64,000 bases of DNA. Source: Yoonia sp. GPGPB17 (lineage in GTDB: Bacteria; Pseudomonadota; Alphaproteobacteria; Rhodobacterales; Rhodobacteraceae). A model generated the notes under the pieces. It searched no databases and had not been told where the DNA came from. It saw only the letters and a program-made list of their open reading frames with translations. This document shows, one piece after another, positions 41,002 through 51,034 of this stretch. Positions within the stretch are counted from its first letter, which is position 1. Each line of letters opens with the position of its first letter. The position numbers were made by a program, and so were the translations under genes. The stretch is taken from NCBI RefSeq assembly GCF_037892195.1, contig NZ_JATACI010000002.1, forward strand, positions 2,666,001-2,730,000, given 5' to 3'.

Positions 41002-44000
41002 TCAAGATGTAGCGAGCGCGTTCAGCGCTTCGTGAAGATGTTGTTGCGAGAAAACTGTCAGAGTGCCGCTGTGCGTCCACAAAATTGCCGTTGATATCTG
41101 ATGATCAGGGTAGATGTCGCGCAAGGCATGATCATAAGCCGCAAGCTGACGTTGCAGGCCAATTGGTGTCGCGTCAGCGGTGTCAGGGACAAGCCGATTT
41201 GATTTGTAGTCGATAGCCGTGATCGTATCCGCCCCGATGATCAACCGGTCAATCGCCCCATGGATACGGCCAAGGTTGGGGATGTCGGCGGTGATGACAA
41301 CTTCGGTCAGGGCATCAGCCCCCCACACCCAATCCAGTTCCGGCTTTTCGATCAGAGCGATCACGTCATCCACAAGGCTTGCATCGTCGGATTGCAACAG
41401 TTGCAGGCCAAGTTGATGTCGCTGATCTTTGGCGATCATTGGCAGATGTTCGAGCAACAGGTGAATTTGTGTGCCCCGCGCGAGTGCGTCTTCGATATCG
41501 TCACCGGCGGGATCACCTGGCATAATTTTGGCACCTGGCAGTTCTGACGGGGCGATGGTCTTGGTGGGTTGGGGGATTGGTAATGTACCAAATGACGGCG
41601 GTGCGATATGCGGTTTCGGTTCTGCTGTCTTCGTCACCAATTCAAGCGAATCCCAATCCAACTCGGACACCCGGCGCAACGGCATATCGCCCAACATCGC
41701 ATTGTAATCACCGCGTCTGCTCATGCCGTCAGCGACGATGTTGTACCAACTGGCATCGCCCTCGCCCACGTCTCCGGCGGCGCCAACAATCAGCCATTTT
41801 TCAGCGCGCGTCATGGCGACATAAAGCAAACGCATCCTTTCGCGCGCTTGCTTTGCCACGACCTGATCGCGCAACGCGGTCACCGCAGTTGCTGACGTTT
41901 TGACGGGCGTTTTCCAGATCAGATGGTCGCCCGCTGGCAGAAGTTCCTGATTGACCTTCACATCACGCTTGGCGGTGTCGGGCAGAATGACGATTGGTGC
42001 TTCCAAACCCTTCGCGCCATGCACTGTCATCACACGGATGCGGTCGCTTTGGCTTTCTATCTGGCGTTTTACTTCCAGATCGTCCGTTTCCATCCATGTC
42101 AGGAATCCCGTCAGGCTGGGCACGCCGGTGCTTTCATAGGCCAGCGCCTGGGATAGCAACGCATCGATCCCATCCTCGGCTTCCGGCCCAAGACGGGCGA
42201 GTAGTTTGCGTCGTCCGTCATGCCGGGTCAGGATGCGTTCGATCAGATCATAGGGGCGCAAGAAGTCCGATTTACTGCGCAGATCGTTGAGGATGTCCAG
42301 CGTGTTGATGTGGTCGGTGTTACGCAGTGCTTCCCATAGAAAACTATTCTCTGCGCGATGATGCGCGAGGGTAAACAGGCTCTGTTCGGTCCACCCGAAC
42401 AGCGGCGATCGTAATGCAGAAGCCAGCGATAAATCGTCCTCGGGCAATGCGAGAAAACTCAGAACGGCAGCAAGGTCTTTTACGGCAAGCTCCGCACCGA
42501 CACGCAGCCTGTCTGCACCCGCGATCTTCAGATCGGCGGCCTTGCAGGCGCGAATGATCTCGGCAAAGAGCTCAGACCTGCGTTGCACCAGGATAAGGAA
42601 GTCACCTTCGGTAATCGGACGGCGACAAAACGCCCCAGAATTCCCAATCTCGTCGGGGATCGTTTCATGCGCGATCATATATTTGATCTGTTCTGCAACG
42701 CGCTGGGCCATTAGGACAGTATGATCGGTGGCACTTGGTTGATCGACAGGCTCGAACCATTTGCGATCATCTTCGTCGTTGGATTTTTCAATCACAGGCC
42801 AAAGATCCACACGGCCAGGCATATTTTCTTTGAAAGCGATGTGGGTCAGGCTGTCGTCCATCCCTGCGGCGCGATCACCGATGAACGTCTGATCCACAAC
42901 CGACAGTATGGCTTGAGATGACCGGAAAGAGTGATCCAGCGAAGTGACTTCAAACGGCTTGCTAATCGCCTGATGGGCATTTTTGAAGTGTGCTTTCATC
43001 TGATCAAAGGCAGCCGGGTCAGCCCCTTGGAACGAATAGATTGACTGCTTTTTGTCGCCCACTACAAACACGGTACGCTCGCGGTCCATCCGTGCGCCTT
43101 CGCCCGTGGCAAACTCCTGCGTCAGCTGTTCAATAACGGACCACTGGGTCGGGCTGGTGTCTTGGGCTTCGTCCACAAGGATATGGTCAATGCCGCCATC
43201 TAGCCGGAACAGCACCCATTGTGCTACATCGCGGTCCGTCAGCAGTGCCTTGGCTTTGCGGATCAGATCGTCAAAATCAAGCGCGCCCAGCGCAAGCTTG
43301 CGATCTTCATAGGCCGGGACAAAAATGTCGGCAAAATCATAGAGCGCCATGGTCCGGTCCAAGGCATCCATGGCCCACAGGTGCGCGCGTGCGCCAGCGA
43401 CCCGGTCCATCCAATCGTGGACGGCTTCGGCAATCGGTGCCATCGCTTCGACTGCTTTGCCGTGGTTGCTTTGGGGGAAGTTAACAGACTTGGAATTACA
43501 GGTGCCCGCATAAAGAAACAGCTGAAAAAGCGTGTCTAACGCGGCCCAATCGGGGTTTTGCAGATCGAGTGCGGCCAATGCCCCTGCAAACTGCTTGTAG
43601 GTCGCAGACTGCCCTTGAAAGACGGTTTGCAACTCTGCAACAGTCTCTGCCTCATCGCCCCGAAACGCCATCGCCAAAGCGTCTTCGCGCTGGGCTTTCG
43701 CGTTTAGGCCAAGGGATATCTTCACATCAGCCTGAGAGGCCTGTCTGGCGAAGACATCGCGTTGGCTCGCGATTTCTGCCGTGAACTTGGACAAGTCGTT
43801 GCCAGAAAAATGGGCCAGCAATCGGTGTACGACGTCGGCTTCCGGACCCATCACAATCTCATCCACGACTTCGGCGCGCAAAATCTCGGCTGCGCGGTCT
43901 TCGATTTCGCGGAACTGGGGGCTGACCTGCGCTTCTAACGGAAAACGCCGCAGGACGCCTGCGCAGAAAGAGTGGATAGTTTGGATCTTCAAGCCGCCAG

Positions 44001-44343
44001 GCGTTTCGATTGCACGGGCAAAGAGGGTGCGTGCTTGGGACAACTGCGATGCAGTGATCTGACGATCAACGCCTAAGCCCTGCAACTCGGCGCGCAAATC
44101 ATTGTCTGCCATCATCGCCCACCCGCCCAGACGCTGAAACAGGCGGTTCTGCATCTCTGCCGCGGCGGCCTTGGTGTAGGTCAGGCAAAGGATGTTTTGC
44201 GGCGACACGTCTTCCAGCAACAGACGCGCGACGCGGTCCGTCAACACGCGGGTCTTTCCAGACCCAGCATTCGCTGATAGCCACGTCGATGTACGCGGAT
44301 CAGCGGCATCAACCTGCCGTTGGGTGGCGGCATCACGGATCAT
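41002..44343 (-). CDS. addA: AddA helicase-nuclease subunit of double-strand break repair
   Basis: UvrD-type helicase and nuclease partner of AddB, the alphaproteobacterial counterpart of RecBCD. 1113 residues: Walker A SANAGSGKTRVLTDRVARLL (about 23-42), helicase motifs CLTYTKAAAAEM, DDLIRKAKALL, LVDEAQDTSPTQW, VVGDKKQSIYSFQGADP, VMTVHGAKGLEAPIVILPD and LYVAMTRAEKW, and a C-terminal RecB-type nuclease (TAIDYKSNRLV with the catalytic Asp and Lys near residue 1050). Overlaps the addB stop by 4 bp. Intact. Confidence 0.96.
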   Translation of the reverse strand: MIRDAATQRQVDAADPRTSTWLSANAGSGKTRVLTDRVARLLLEDVSPQNILCLTYTKAAAAEMQNRLFQRLGGWAMMADNDLRAELQGLGVDRQITASQLSQARTLFARAIETPGGLKIQTIHSFCAGVLRRFPLEAQVSPQFREIEDRAAEILRAEVVDEIVMGPEADVVHRLLAHFSGNDLSKFTAEIASQRDVFARQASQADVKISLGLNAKAQREDALAMAFRGDEAETVAELQTVFQGQSATYKQFAGALAALDLQNPDWAALDTLFQLFLYAGTCNSKSVNFPQSNHGKAVEAMAPIAEAVHDWMDRVAGARAHLWAMDALDRTMALYDFADIFVPAYEDRKLALGALDFDDLIRKAKALLTDRDVAQWVLFRLDGGIDHILVDEAQDTSPTQWSVIEQLTQEFATGEGARMDRERTVFVVGDKKQSIYSFQGADPAAFDQMKAHFKNAHQAISKPFEVTSLDHSFRSSQAILSVVDQTFIGDRAAGMDDSLTHIAFKENMPGRVDLWPVIEKSNDEDDRKWFEPVDQPSATDHTVLMAQRVAEQIKYMIAHETIPDEIGNSGAFCRRPITEGDFLILVQRRSELFAEIIRACKAADLKIAGADRLRVGAELAVKDLAAVLSFLALPEDDLSLASALRSPLFGWTEQSLFTLAHHRAENSFLWEALRNTDHINTLDILNDLRSKSDFLRPYDLIERILTRHDGRRKLLARLGPEAEDGIDALLSQALAYESTGVPSLTGFLTWMETDDLEVKRQIESQSDRIRVMTVHGAKGLEAPIVILPDTAKRDVKVNQELLPAGDHLIWKTPVKTSATAVTALRDQVVAKQARERMRLLYVAMTRAEKWLIVGAAGDVGEGDASWYNIVADGMSRRGDYNAMLGDMPLRRVSELDWDSLELVTKTAEPKPHIAPPSFGTLPIPQPTKTIAPSELPGAKIMPGDPAGDDIEDALARGTQIHLLLEHLPMIAKDQRHQLGLQLLQSDDASLVDDVIALIEKPELDWVWGADALTEVVITADIPNLGRIHGAIDRLIIGADTITAIDYKSNRLVPDTADATPIGLQRQLAAYDHALRDIYPDHQISTAILWTHSGTLTVFSQQHLHEALNALATS

Positions 44344-47268
44344 GTCAGGACCTGTGGTTCGGGATCATCACTGGTATCCCATTCCCCATAGCGCGATAGG
44401 TGATCATAGGGGCTTTGGTCGGTTTTTGAGAAAAGCGCGAGGCGGGCCGTATACCCCCGTTTGGGGTCCTGCCAATTGGTAAAAAGTGTTTCTAACTCTG
44501 CCCAAACCCGGTCTGCTGGCTGCTCCTTGAGTGGTGCCGCGACGTTCTTCATCGCGGCATTCACCCCGATAAATTCAGCACCACCGACAGGCACGGGGCC
44601 AAGGGTCTTAAACGCACCAAGCTCGACCATTGCGGCTTCAAGCAGCAGTTGTTTGTCGAACGTAAGCTGTTGGTTCTTGGTCGGCACAGCCCCGGTTTTA
44701 TAGTCATAGATCAATGCCGCCCGTGTTTCCGTAAGGTCAATACGGTCGGCCTTGCAGGTCAGTAGCAAGCCTGTGGGGGCAACCAGAATTTCCCCATAAG
44801 CTTCGGTCTTGTGGTCCGCTGCAAGCGCTTGTCGCGCCTCTTCATCGGCAAGGAACTGATCGGCACTACGGTCCATCCGCGCCATCCATTGGGCCCGGAT
44901 TGTCGGCCACGGGCAATGTGCTGCGAATTCTGCCGCAGCGATCCGCATCAGTGCCTCCCGATCATCAGCGCCATGTCCGGCGCGGATGAATTTCTCTAGG
45001 ATACCATGCACGATGATGCCGCGCAGCGGGGCATCGGCGGTAGGTGACAGTGGATCGAGCGGATTGAGATGCAAGGTCTTGCGGGCATAAATCGCAAAAG
45101 GATCGCGGATCAGTGTTTTGATCTGAGTGACGGATAGCTTTTGGGGCCGTGCTACAACGGGCGGGCATGGCGATGGGCGCGGCGCTGGCGGCACGCGCAT
45201 GTCCGGCGACGATAGTGCCGCCGCCATGGCGCTCCAATGATCGCCTTTTGCTTTCATCGCGGCCAGTGCATCCGGGCCGTTCTGTTGTGGCAAACCCGTC
45301 AGCAGATTGGTCAGCCGGTTCACCCAGCGCGACGGCACGGTTTCCGCATCGGCAGAGCGCTTCGCGCGCGTGATCCAGACCTCGCGTCCGGCGACCGCCT
45401 GTTGATAGTCATGCGCAGACAGCCCAATCCGCCGTTCGGGTAGCAGCAACCCTGCTTTTGCCCGCATAACCCGATTCAGCCAAGGATCTGGTGGCGGCGC
45501 CTCGGGCCAAACCCCATCGTTCATGCCACCCAGGATCGTCAAATCAACCCCTTGCACCCGCGCCTCAAGCGTTCCCCATATCAGGATATTGGGGTGACCT
45601 GCATCACGGTCGCGCACCACACCTTCAGCGATGACTGCACCAAAAAGGGCGGCGTAATCGCGCGGGTTCATTGTGCCATGCGGCACTGGCAGCTTGGTTC
45701 AGGTTGTCGCAGGTTTTGCGGGCTTCGCGCCCGGCGGCTTCATGCCAAAGCCCGCCCGATCCTAACGCAGAGGGGCCAGCGCAAAGCCGTTCGGCCAGCG
45801 CGATGTGCCGGTCTAGATGGTTAGTCAGCGTTTCGGGCCCAGCGTCTGCCAGTCCGGTGATTAGCGACGCCAGCCATGTAGCCCAATCGTCGCGCCCATT
45901 TCCCTTCTTAGCCCATGACAGAAGGTCATCCGCCCTTGGAAACGGTGGCCCATAGCGGCGCAAGTATAGTTCCAAGTCCCGGGTGTGGCGCAGATGCTCG
46001 CCCCGATCATCGCGTTCGGAATGGCACAGTGGATGTTTGAGCAAGGATAAGAGTGCTTCGCCGGTTAACTGTTTGCCAAAAAGATCAGCAACGTGGCGCA
46101 AGAACCGCCCGGGTGGCGACAGGGCCAGCGGTGTGCCCGCACTGTCGTCAGGTTTGATGTCCCAACGGTCAAGCGCTGCAGTCACCTGTCGCGTCAGCAT
46201 CCGGTCCGGCGAAATTAACGCGGCTGATATTCCATCTTCGGCGGCCTGGCGCAGGCGCAGCGCGATGGTCTCGGCCTCGGCCCGCGGCGATGCGGCCTCG
46301 ACCAGTGTCAACCCGGCGGTGGCCCTATGCAGGTCACCCAAACCTGGCCCTTCAGATAACCATTGATCTGTCACTGGCGCTGGGCGGAGCGAAAGGGATA
46401 TCAGCGCATTCCGCTGCGGATGGGTTGGGGAACCAGATGACCACTGTTTAACATCGTCACGCTGAAACCCCATCAGGTTCATCAGATGGCGAAACCGAAA
46501 TTGCGGGTGATCCTCTGCAGTCATGTCATCATCCATGGCATCCCAAACGGGATCAGGCAGATCAAAGTCAAAGCCGGGCAGGATGATCGCCCCCTGGGGC
46601 AGTTTTGCAACAGCCTGCATGAACAGGGCAGTCGCGCCGCGCGATCCGGTGGATCCCGCAATCAGGATGGGGTGCTCGGGTGGGTTTGTTTCCCACTTGG
46701 TCGCAAGTGCTTCGATCACCATACGTTGCCGTGCCTCTTGGTCTGGCGGTTCGTTCTGCTGATCAAAGAACGGTGTGATGATCTTAAGGAAAGCAAGCGC
46801 GCGTTCCCAATGTCCCGACTGGTCGGTGATGTCGAGGGCGGCTATTGCTTCGGGGCTAACGCCCTCGCCCTGCATCTCATCCATCAGTTTGGCCAGACTG
46901 TCAGACAGATCATAAAGTGCGGAACGCGGTGCCAGATCGGGTTCTTTTTCCAGTAGCTTGGCCACGAACTGCGATAGCTCTAACCGCCGCCGCAAAGGCG
47001 ACACGGCTGGTGGCAGGGCCAGCGAAACGGGATCATTGGCAAGGTCTGTAATCAGGCGCACACGCGGCAACAGCCGCGCTGGGCCGTCGTCGAAAACAGC
47101 CCTGATCCGGCGTTGCATACGGGTGGTGTTCACATAGATTTCGACCCGCGCCAGATCAGTCGGGGTCATATGCGCGATACGCGCGATCAACCCATCAACA
47201 AGGCCTTGCGCGAAATCAACACCAAGGGGGTTGGCAAAGACCCGTGGTTTTCGGCTTGGCTCAAACAT
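44340..47268 (-). CDS. addB: AddB subunit of double-strand break repair (frame-broken)
   Basis: Partner of AddA with a RecB-type nuclease and an inactivated helicase fold. N-terminal part: ARLLPRVRLITDLANDPVSL, then LIAGSTGSRGATALFMQAVA. C-terminal part: ILIWGTLEARVQGVDLTILG, WPEAPPPDPWLNRVMR, and the nuclease motif AALIYDYKTGAVPT. The two halves are in different frames; the switch is at 45690-45696 (CAAGCTG in the coding strand). One extra A would give LNQLPVPHGTMNPRDYAALF and a 975-residue protein. Operon addB-addA with the MurU/AmgK/TsaE genes upstream. Confidence 0.92.
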
Positions 47269-47932
47269 CTAGCATCGCCTCTGCCGCCGCAATGCTGGAG
47301 GGCTGCCCGACATCGCACCATTGCCCCGGATAAGTTGTACCATAGAGACCGCCGCGGCTGGCAATCAGGTTCCATGCAAGGTTCATTGAGAAAGCTGTTT
47401 CAGGGATTTCGCCCAGAACATCCGTGCGGATGATTTGAAGGCCGGTATAGATTTCTTCGGGCGCGCGGTGCAGGCGCCCATCGCCGTTGATACGAAAATC
47501 ACCTTTTCCCAAATGACCATGAACATTGGGCTTTTCGATGATCAGAAGTAACGCCTCCATCTCTGGCCGCCATGATTGCAGGATGCACTGCACCGGATTT
47601 GGCCCTTTCCATACGGCGTCGGTATTCATGGTCAGCACCGGATTACCATCAAGCAAAGGCAGTGCCTTTCGCAATCCGCCGCCGGTTTCTAGCAGCGCGT
47701 CACTTTCATCAGAAAAGATGATGGGCTGACCTCTCAGGTGATCTTTGATCATCTGACCACGATAGTGCAGATTAACGACTTGTCTTTCTATGCGGGCAGC
47801 AGCAGCGATCTCCAACGCGTGGTCTATCAGCGGCTTGCCAGCAACTGGGATAAGTGGCTTTGGCACAGTTTCGGTTAGCGCACCCATGCGGGTGCCCATA
47901 CCCGCCGCAAAAAACAGGATTGGCATGCTCAT
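47261..47932 (-). CDS. Nucleotidyltransferase, MurU-like (N-acetylmuramate-1-P uridylyltransferase)
   Basis: A 223-residue sugar-1-phosphate nucleotidyltransferase. The signature FAAGMGTRMGALTETVPKPL (about 7-26) has the catalytic GxGTRM and the PKPL lysine. NTDAVWKG (about 97-104) carries the metal-binding Asp. In Pseudomonas, MurU with the kinase AmgK recycles cell-wall MurNAc directly to UDP-MurNAc. The gene is coupled (4 bp overlap) to an AmgK-like kinase gene here, which supports that assignment over other sugar nucleotidyltransferases. Confidence 0.82.
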   Translation of the reverse strand: MSMPILFFAAGMGTRMGALTETVPKPLIPVAGKPLIDHALEIAAAARIERQVVNLHYRGQMIKDHLRGQPIIFSDESDALLETGGGLRKALPLLDGNPVLTMNTDAVWKGPNPVQCILQSWRPEMEALLLIIEKPNVHGHLGKGDFRINGDGRLHRAPEEIYTGLQIIRTDVLGEIPETAFSMNLAWNLIASRGGLYGTTYPGQWCDVGQPSSIAAAEAMLDV

Positions 47933-48900
47933 GCGGTCAGCCCTGCCAGTTTGTTGGTTGTTGGAGCCGGTACCGTGTCCAATACAGCTTGCTGCAGGTC
48001 CTTGAGCGCGGGGTCTTGCAGATCATGTAGGATGTGGCCCCAGACACGGGGCATAAAATCAAGATATCTTGGTTTTCCAACCTCAGCTACAAGGCGTGCA
48101 AATACACCAAGGATACGGAGGTTGCGTTGCACACCCAGACAGGACAGTGATGTGCGAATGGGGCCTTTCGCATGGGTCTGTTCAGCAAAGTAGCTGATGA
48201 GGTCATCTGCGACCTTGGGGCTGACATCACGCCGCGCGTCGCGCAAAAGCGAGACAAGATCATAGCCGGGTGGCGCAACAAAGGCATCCTGAAAATCCAG
48301 CAAGCCAACGCGCGCGTCGTCTTGCTGCGCGTTACGCCATATCAGGTTCTCGGCATGGAAATCGCGCAAGGCGAGCGTGGTTGCATCAGGTGCATAATGT
48401 GTTAGCGCCAGTTGGATTTGGGCGCAAAGATCATCGGTGGGTTTATTGCTGTAATATGGGCCAATGATCTCGATCATCTTGGCTCCCGCGGCGGGTGTCA
48501 TGCGCTGAAGGTGACTGGGCGCATCGACCTTTTCGAGCTTCAGCAGGATATCTGTGGCGGCACGGTAAAGTACCTTCTCATCGGATGGTGCATTTTGTAG
48601 CCATTGGGCAAAGTCTACGGGGCCTAGGTCGCTAAGCAGTAGCAAACCCTGCTTTGGATCATGTGCGAGGATATCTGGTGCGGCAAGGCCATGTTGGTGC
48701 AACAGCCTTGAGATTTCGACAAAAGGTGTCGTATCTTCCCCGTTTTCGGGTGGTGCATCCATCAGAATGGCTGTCTTGGACCCCGATGCTAGACGCAGGT
48801 AGCTGCGAGCAGACGCATCACCAGCGAGTGGGGTTTGTGCCCAGTCCTGCCAAATGCTGTTGGCTAGAAAACTGGCGATAGCTGCGGTGCGATCAGGCAT
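47929..48900 (-). CDS. AmgK-like anomeric sugar kinase (aminoglycoside-phosphotransferase fold)
   Basis: A kinase of about 323 residues. The catalytic loop is LRDFHAENLIWR (about 185-196), and the metal-binding segment is GLLDFQDAFVAPPGYDL (about 207-223). The family phosphorylates the anomeric position of MurNAc/GlcNAc in the AmgK/MurU recycling pathway that bypasses de novo synthesis and gives fosfomycin tolerance in Pseudomonas. ATG at 48900 (MPDRTAAIASF) is chosen over an upstream in-frame ATG because it leaves a short overlap with tsaE. Confidence 0.8.
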   Translation of the reverse strand: MPDRTAAIASFLANSIWQDWAQTPLAGDASARSYLRLASGSKTAILMDAPPENGEDTTPFVEISRLLHQHGLAAPDILAHDPKQGLLLLSDLGPVDFAQWLQNAPSDEKVLYRAATDILLKLEKVDAPSHLQRMTPAAGAKMIEIIGPYYSNKPTDDLCAQIQLALTHYAPDATTLALRDFHAENLIWRNAQQDDARVGLLDFQDAFVAPPGYDLVSLLRDARRDVSPKVADDLISYFAEQTHAKGPIRTSLSCLGVQRNLRILGVFARLVAEVGKPRYLDFMPRVWGHILHDLQDPALKDLQQAVLDTVPAPTTNKLAGLTA

Positions 48901-49357
48901 CCAACCCTCGCAGCCGATCGGCCCAAAAGGCGGGTCCGGAAACAGTGACATGGTGTTGGTCGTGTTGCGCCACAAAGGCCAGGGTCAGCGCGGTTTTGGG
49001 GGCAACGTCGCCCAAGCGATCAGGCCATTCGACCAGGCAGATGGCTGTTTCAAAGGCCTCATCAAGGCCGAGCTCCAATGCTTCGTCAGGGTGGCTCAAA
49101 CGATACAGATCGCAGTGCCAGATGTCGCCTGCCGCATCTTCATATGTCTGGACCAACGTAAATGTAGGTGAGGGGACGTCCTCTATCCGGCCAAGACGTG
49201 CGCGGATCAGTGCGCGCGCAAAGGCCGATTTTCCAGCGCCGATTTCACCCTCCAGCAAAAGCGTATCGCCCGGTTTTAAGCGTCCAGCGATTTGCGTGGC
49301 CAACGCACCGGTTGCTGCTTCATCGGCTAACGGAAACTCGAACAATGTGTAGGCCAT
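48893..49357 (-). CDS. tsaE: tRNA threonylcarbamoyladenosine synthesis ATPase TsaE
   Basis: ATPase required, with TsaB and TsaD, to make t6A37 in ANN-decoding tRNAs. The 154-residue protein shows Walker A LEGEIGAGKSAFARALIRA (about 35-53), SPTFTLVQTYE (about 63-73) and HCDLYRLSHPDEALELGLDE (about 80-99), then VEWPDRLG. It leads the amgK-murU-addB-addA run and follows the PAS-domain gene by 41 bp. Confidence 0.96.
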   Translation of the reverse strand: MAYTLFEFPLADEAATGALATQIAGRLKPGDTLLLEGEIGAGKSAFARALIRARLGRIEDVPSPTFTLVQTYEDAAGDIWHCDLYRLSHPDEALELGLDEAFETAICLVEWPDRLGDVAPKTALTLAFVAQHDQHHVTVSGPAFWADRLRGLDA

Positions 49358-49398
49358 GCCCCGACATTATGAGCTTGCGCAGGCCCTGCAAGCGGAAA

Positions 49399-50957
49399 TC
49401 AGCGCTTGGCAGCCCGTATGGCCGTATCATGCATCATTAGCTTTCTGATTTCAGGCCGTTTGGCCCGGGCAATGGTAAAGCGCACCATGGTCATGCCACC
49501 TGCAATGGGATTCGCATGGCACTCCATATGCCGCCCATCATCCATCAGTACGGTGTCTGACCAAGGCTGCCTTGCGCCCAGTTGTTGGATGTAATCGCGC
49601 AGTTCGTTCCACATTGGCGACGGGATGCACTGATTTTGCCATGTTTTCATCTCTGACTGCAGAATACGATGCTCCATCACCTGGTCTGGCCCGTTTGACC
49701 AGAGCCTGCCATAGGCGCGATTGGACATCACCAACGTACCGGTTGATGAAAAGACCGCGATCCCATCGGAAAGCGTATCAAGCACGGCTTGTCCGGTTTC
49801 GATATCCAAGCGGAAACGCCGGGTGAGCGAAACCTCAGCACTGATATCTTCAAACAACAAAGCGAACGCGCCGTCCGGATGTGGTCTAGCCTGTGACCCG
49901 GTATGTTTGGCCTTCGGGTAAGGTCCATTTCTTGCTGTAAGTTCCGGCCTTTGCGGCATCTTCCACGGCGGTGAATTGTTCGCGCCAGGATGCATAGTGT
50001 TTGGGTTCCGGCATCATGCGTAACTCGCGCAAACGGTCAAGAACCGTATCAATGGCCGGGCTAGCGCTCAGAAAATCAAATGGCAGCGATGTCATGTCCA
50101 CAAAGGCGGGATTGAACATGGCCAGCTGCCTGTTCTTGTCAAAGATGGCAAGGCCGATCGAGAGTTCTCCGAAAGTTTTACCAAGTGTTTTGACAAATTC
50201 AGATCGGGCATCATCGGCACGCACAACCTCGGTCGCGTTGTTTGCAAAATGCAACCGCCCATCGCCGTGCGGGACAGTTGATACATCAAACCATTGTTCT
50301 CTTTTGTCGTTCCCCGGGTGCACTGCAATCCGGCGTTTTTGCGGGTTTGAAGGGTCGTCGTTGTTGTCGAGAATTGCATCAATGCTGAGGTGCCGCAGTG
50401 CATCAGCATAGGCGTTGTTGGCCCACAGCAGATTGCCGTTGCCGTCTTCGTGCCAGACAAGTTGAGTGGAATGTGCTGTGATGTCATTCATCAAAGCGGT
50501 TTCGGCGTTGCTGACATCACACGACAAGCGTAGCGAAACCAGCGCACGCGCCCAGTCTTCATCGCCATTTAGTGATATCCGCAGACGATCGCCAGTCCGT
50601 TTAGCATCGATAAAGACAGTCAGGTCACTTTCGCTCGAGATACGGAACTCTTTGGCGGCAGGGTCGGCAAGCTTGTCTTTGATCTGCGGAAACTCTTGGG
50701 AGATACTGGCGATCATCAGGTCAAGATCACTGATGTTATTGGAACCATGCCCGATCAGTGCCCAGGCCTCTGCGGTGGCATCAATCAGGTCTTTCTTAAG
50801 CAAAAAGGAAAACGATGCCATCCTGGGACATGGTGTTGAATGCAGCGACGGGCTGTACGTCGGACGATTTCCTGAATTGCAGCAGTGCGATGATCAGCAC
50901 AGCGCCACATAAAGCCGCAACCGTGATGGCGCCAAGCTCTGCCACGTTCAACAACAT
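49399..50957 (-). CDS. Membrane-anchored PAS-domain protein without kinase domain (two frame breaks)
   Basis: A sensor-like protein of about 518 residues once two breaks are bridged. It begins MLLNVAELGAITVAALCGAV (one membrane anchor, about 1-25) from ATG 50957 behind GGAAAG. The first break, at 50794-50801 (GCTTAAGA), joins VFLF to KKDLIDATAEAWALIGHG. The second, at 49885-49891, joins YRVTG to RPHPDGAFALLFEDISAEVS. Three PAS-like regions follow one another (LLWANNAYADALRHL; GLAIFDKNRQLAMFNPAFVD; GIAVFSSTGTLVMSNRAYGR). No HisKA or HATPase motif is seen before the stop, so signal output, if any, would be through a partner. RegB is encoded upstream on the same strand. Confidence 0.75.
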
Positions 50958-51034
50958 AATCTTTCCATTCCCGAGTCTGCCCGGTTAAAATATCGGTCAG
51001 GAAAGTTAATGTGGGCTTAACGTCAAAGGTGGAA

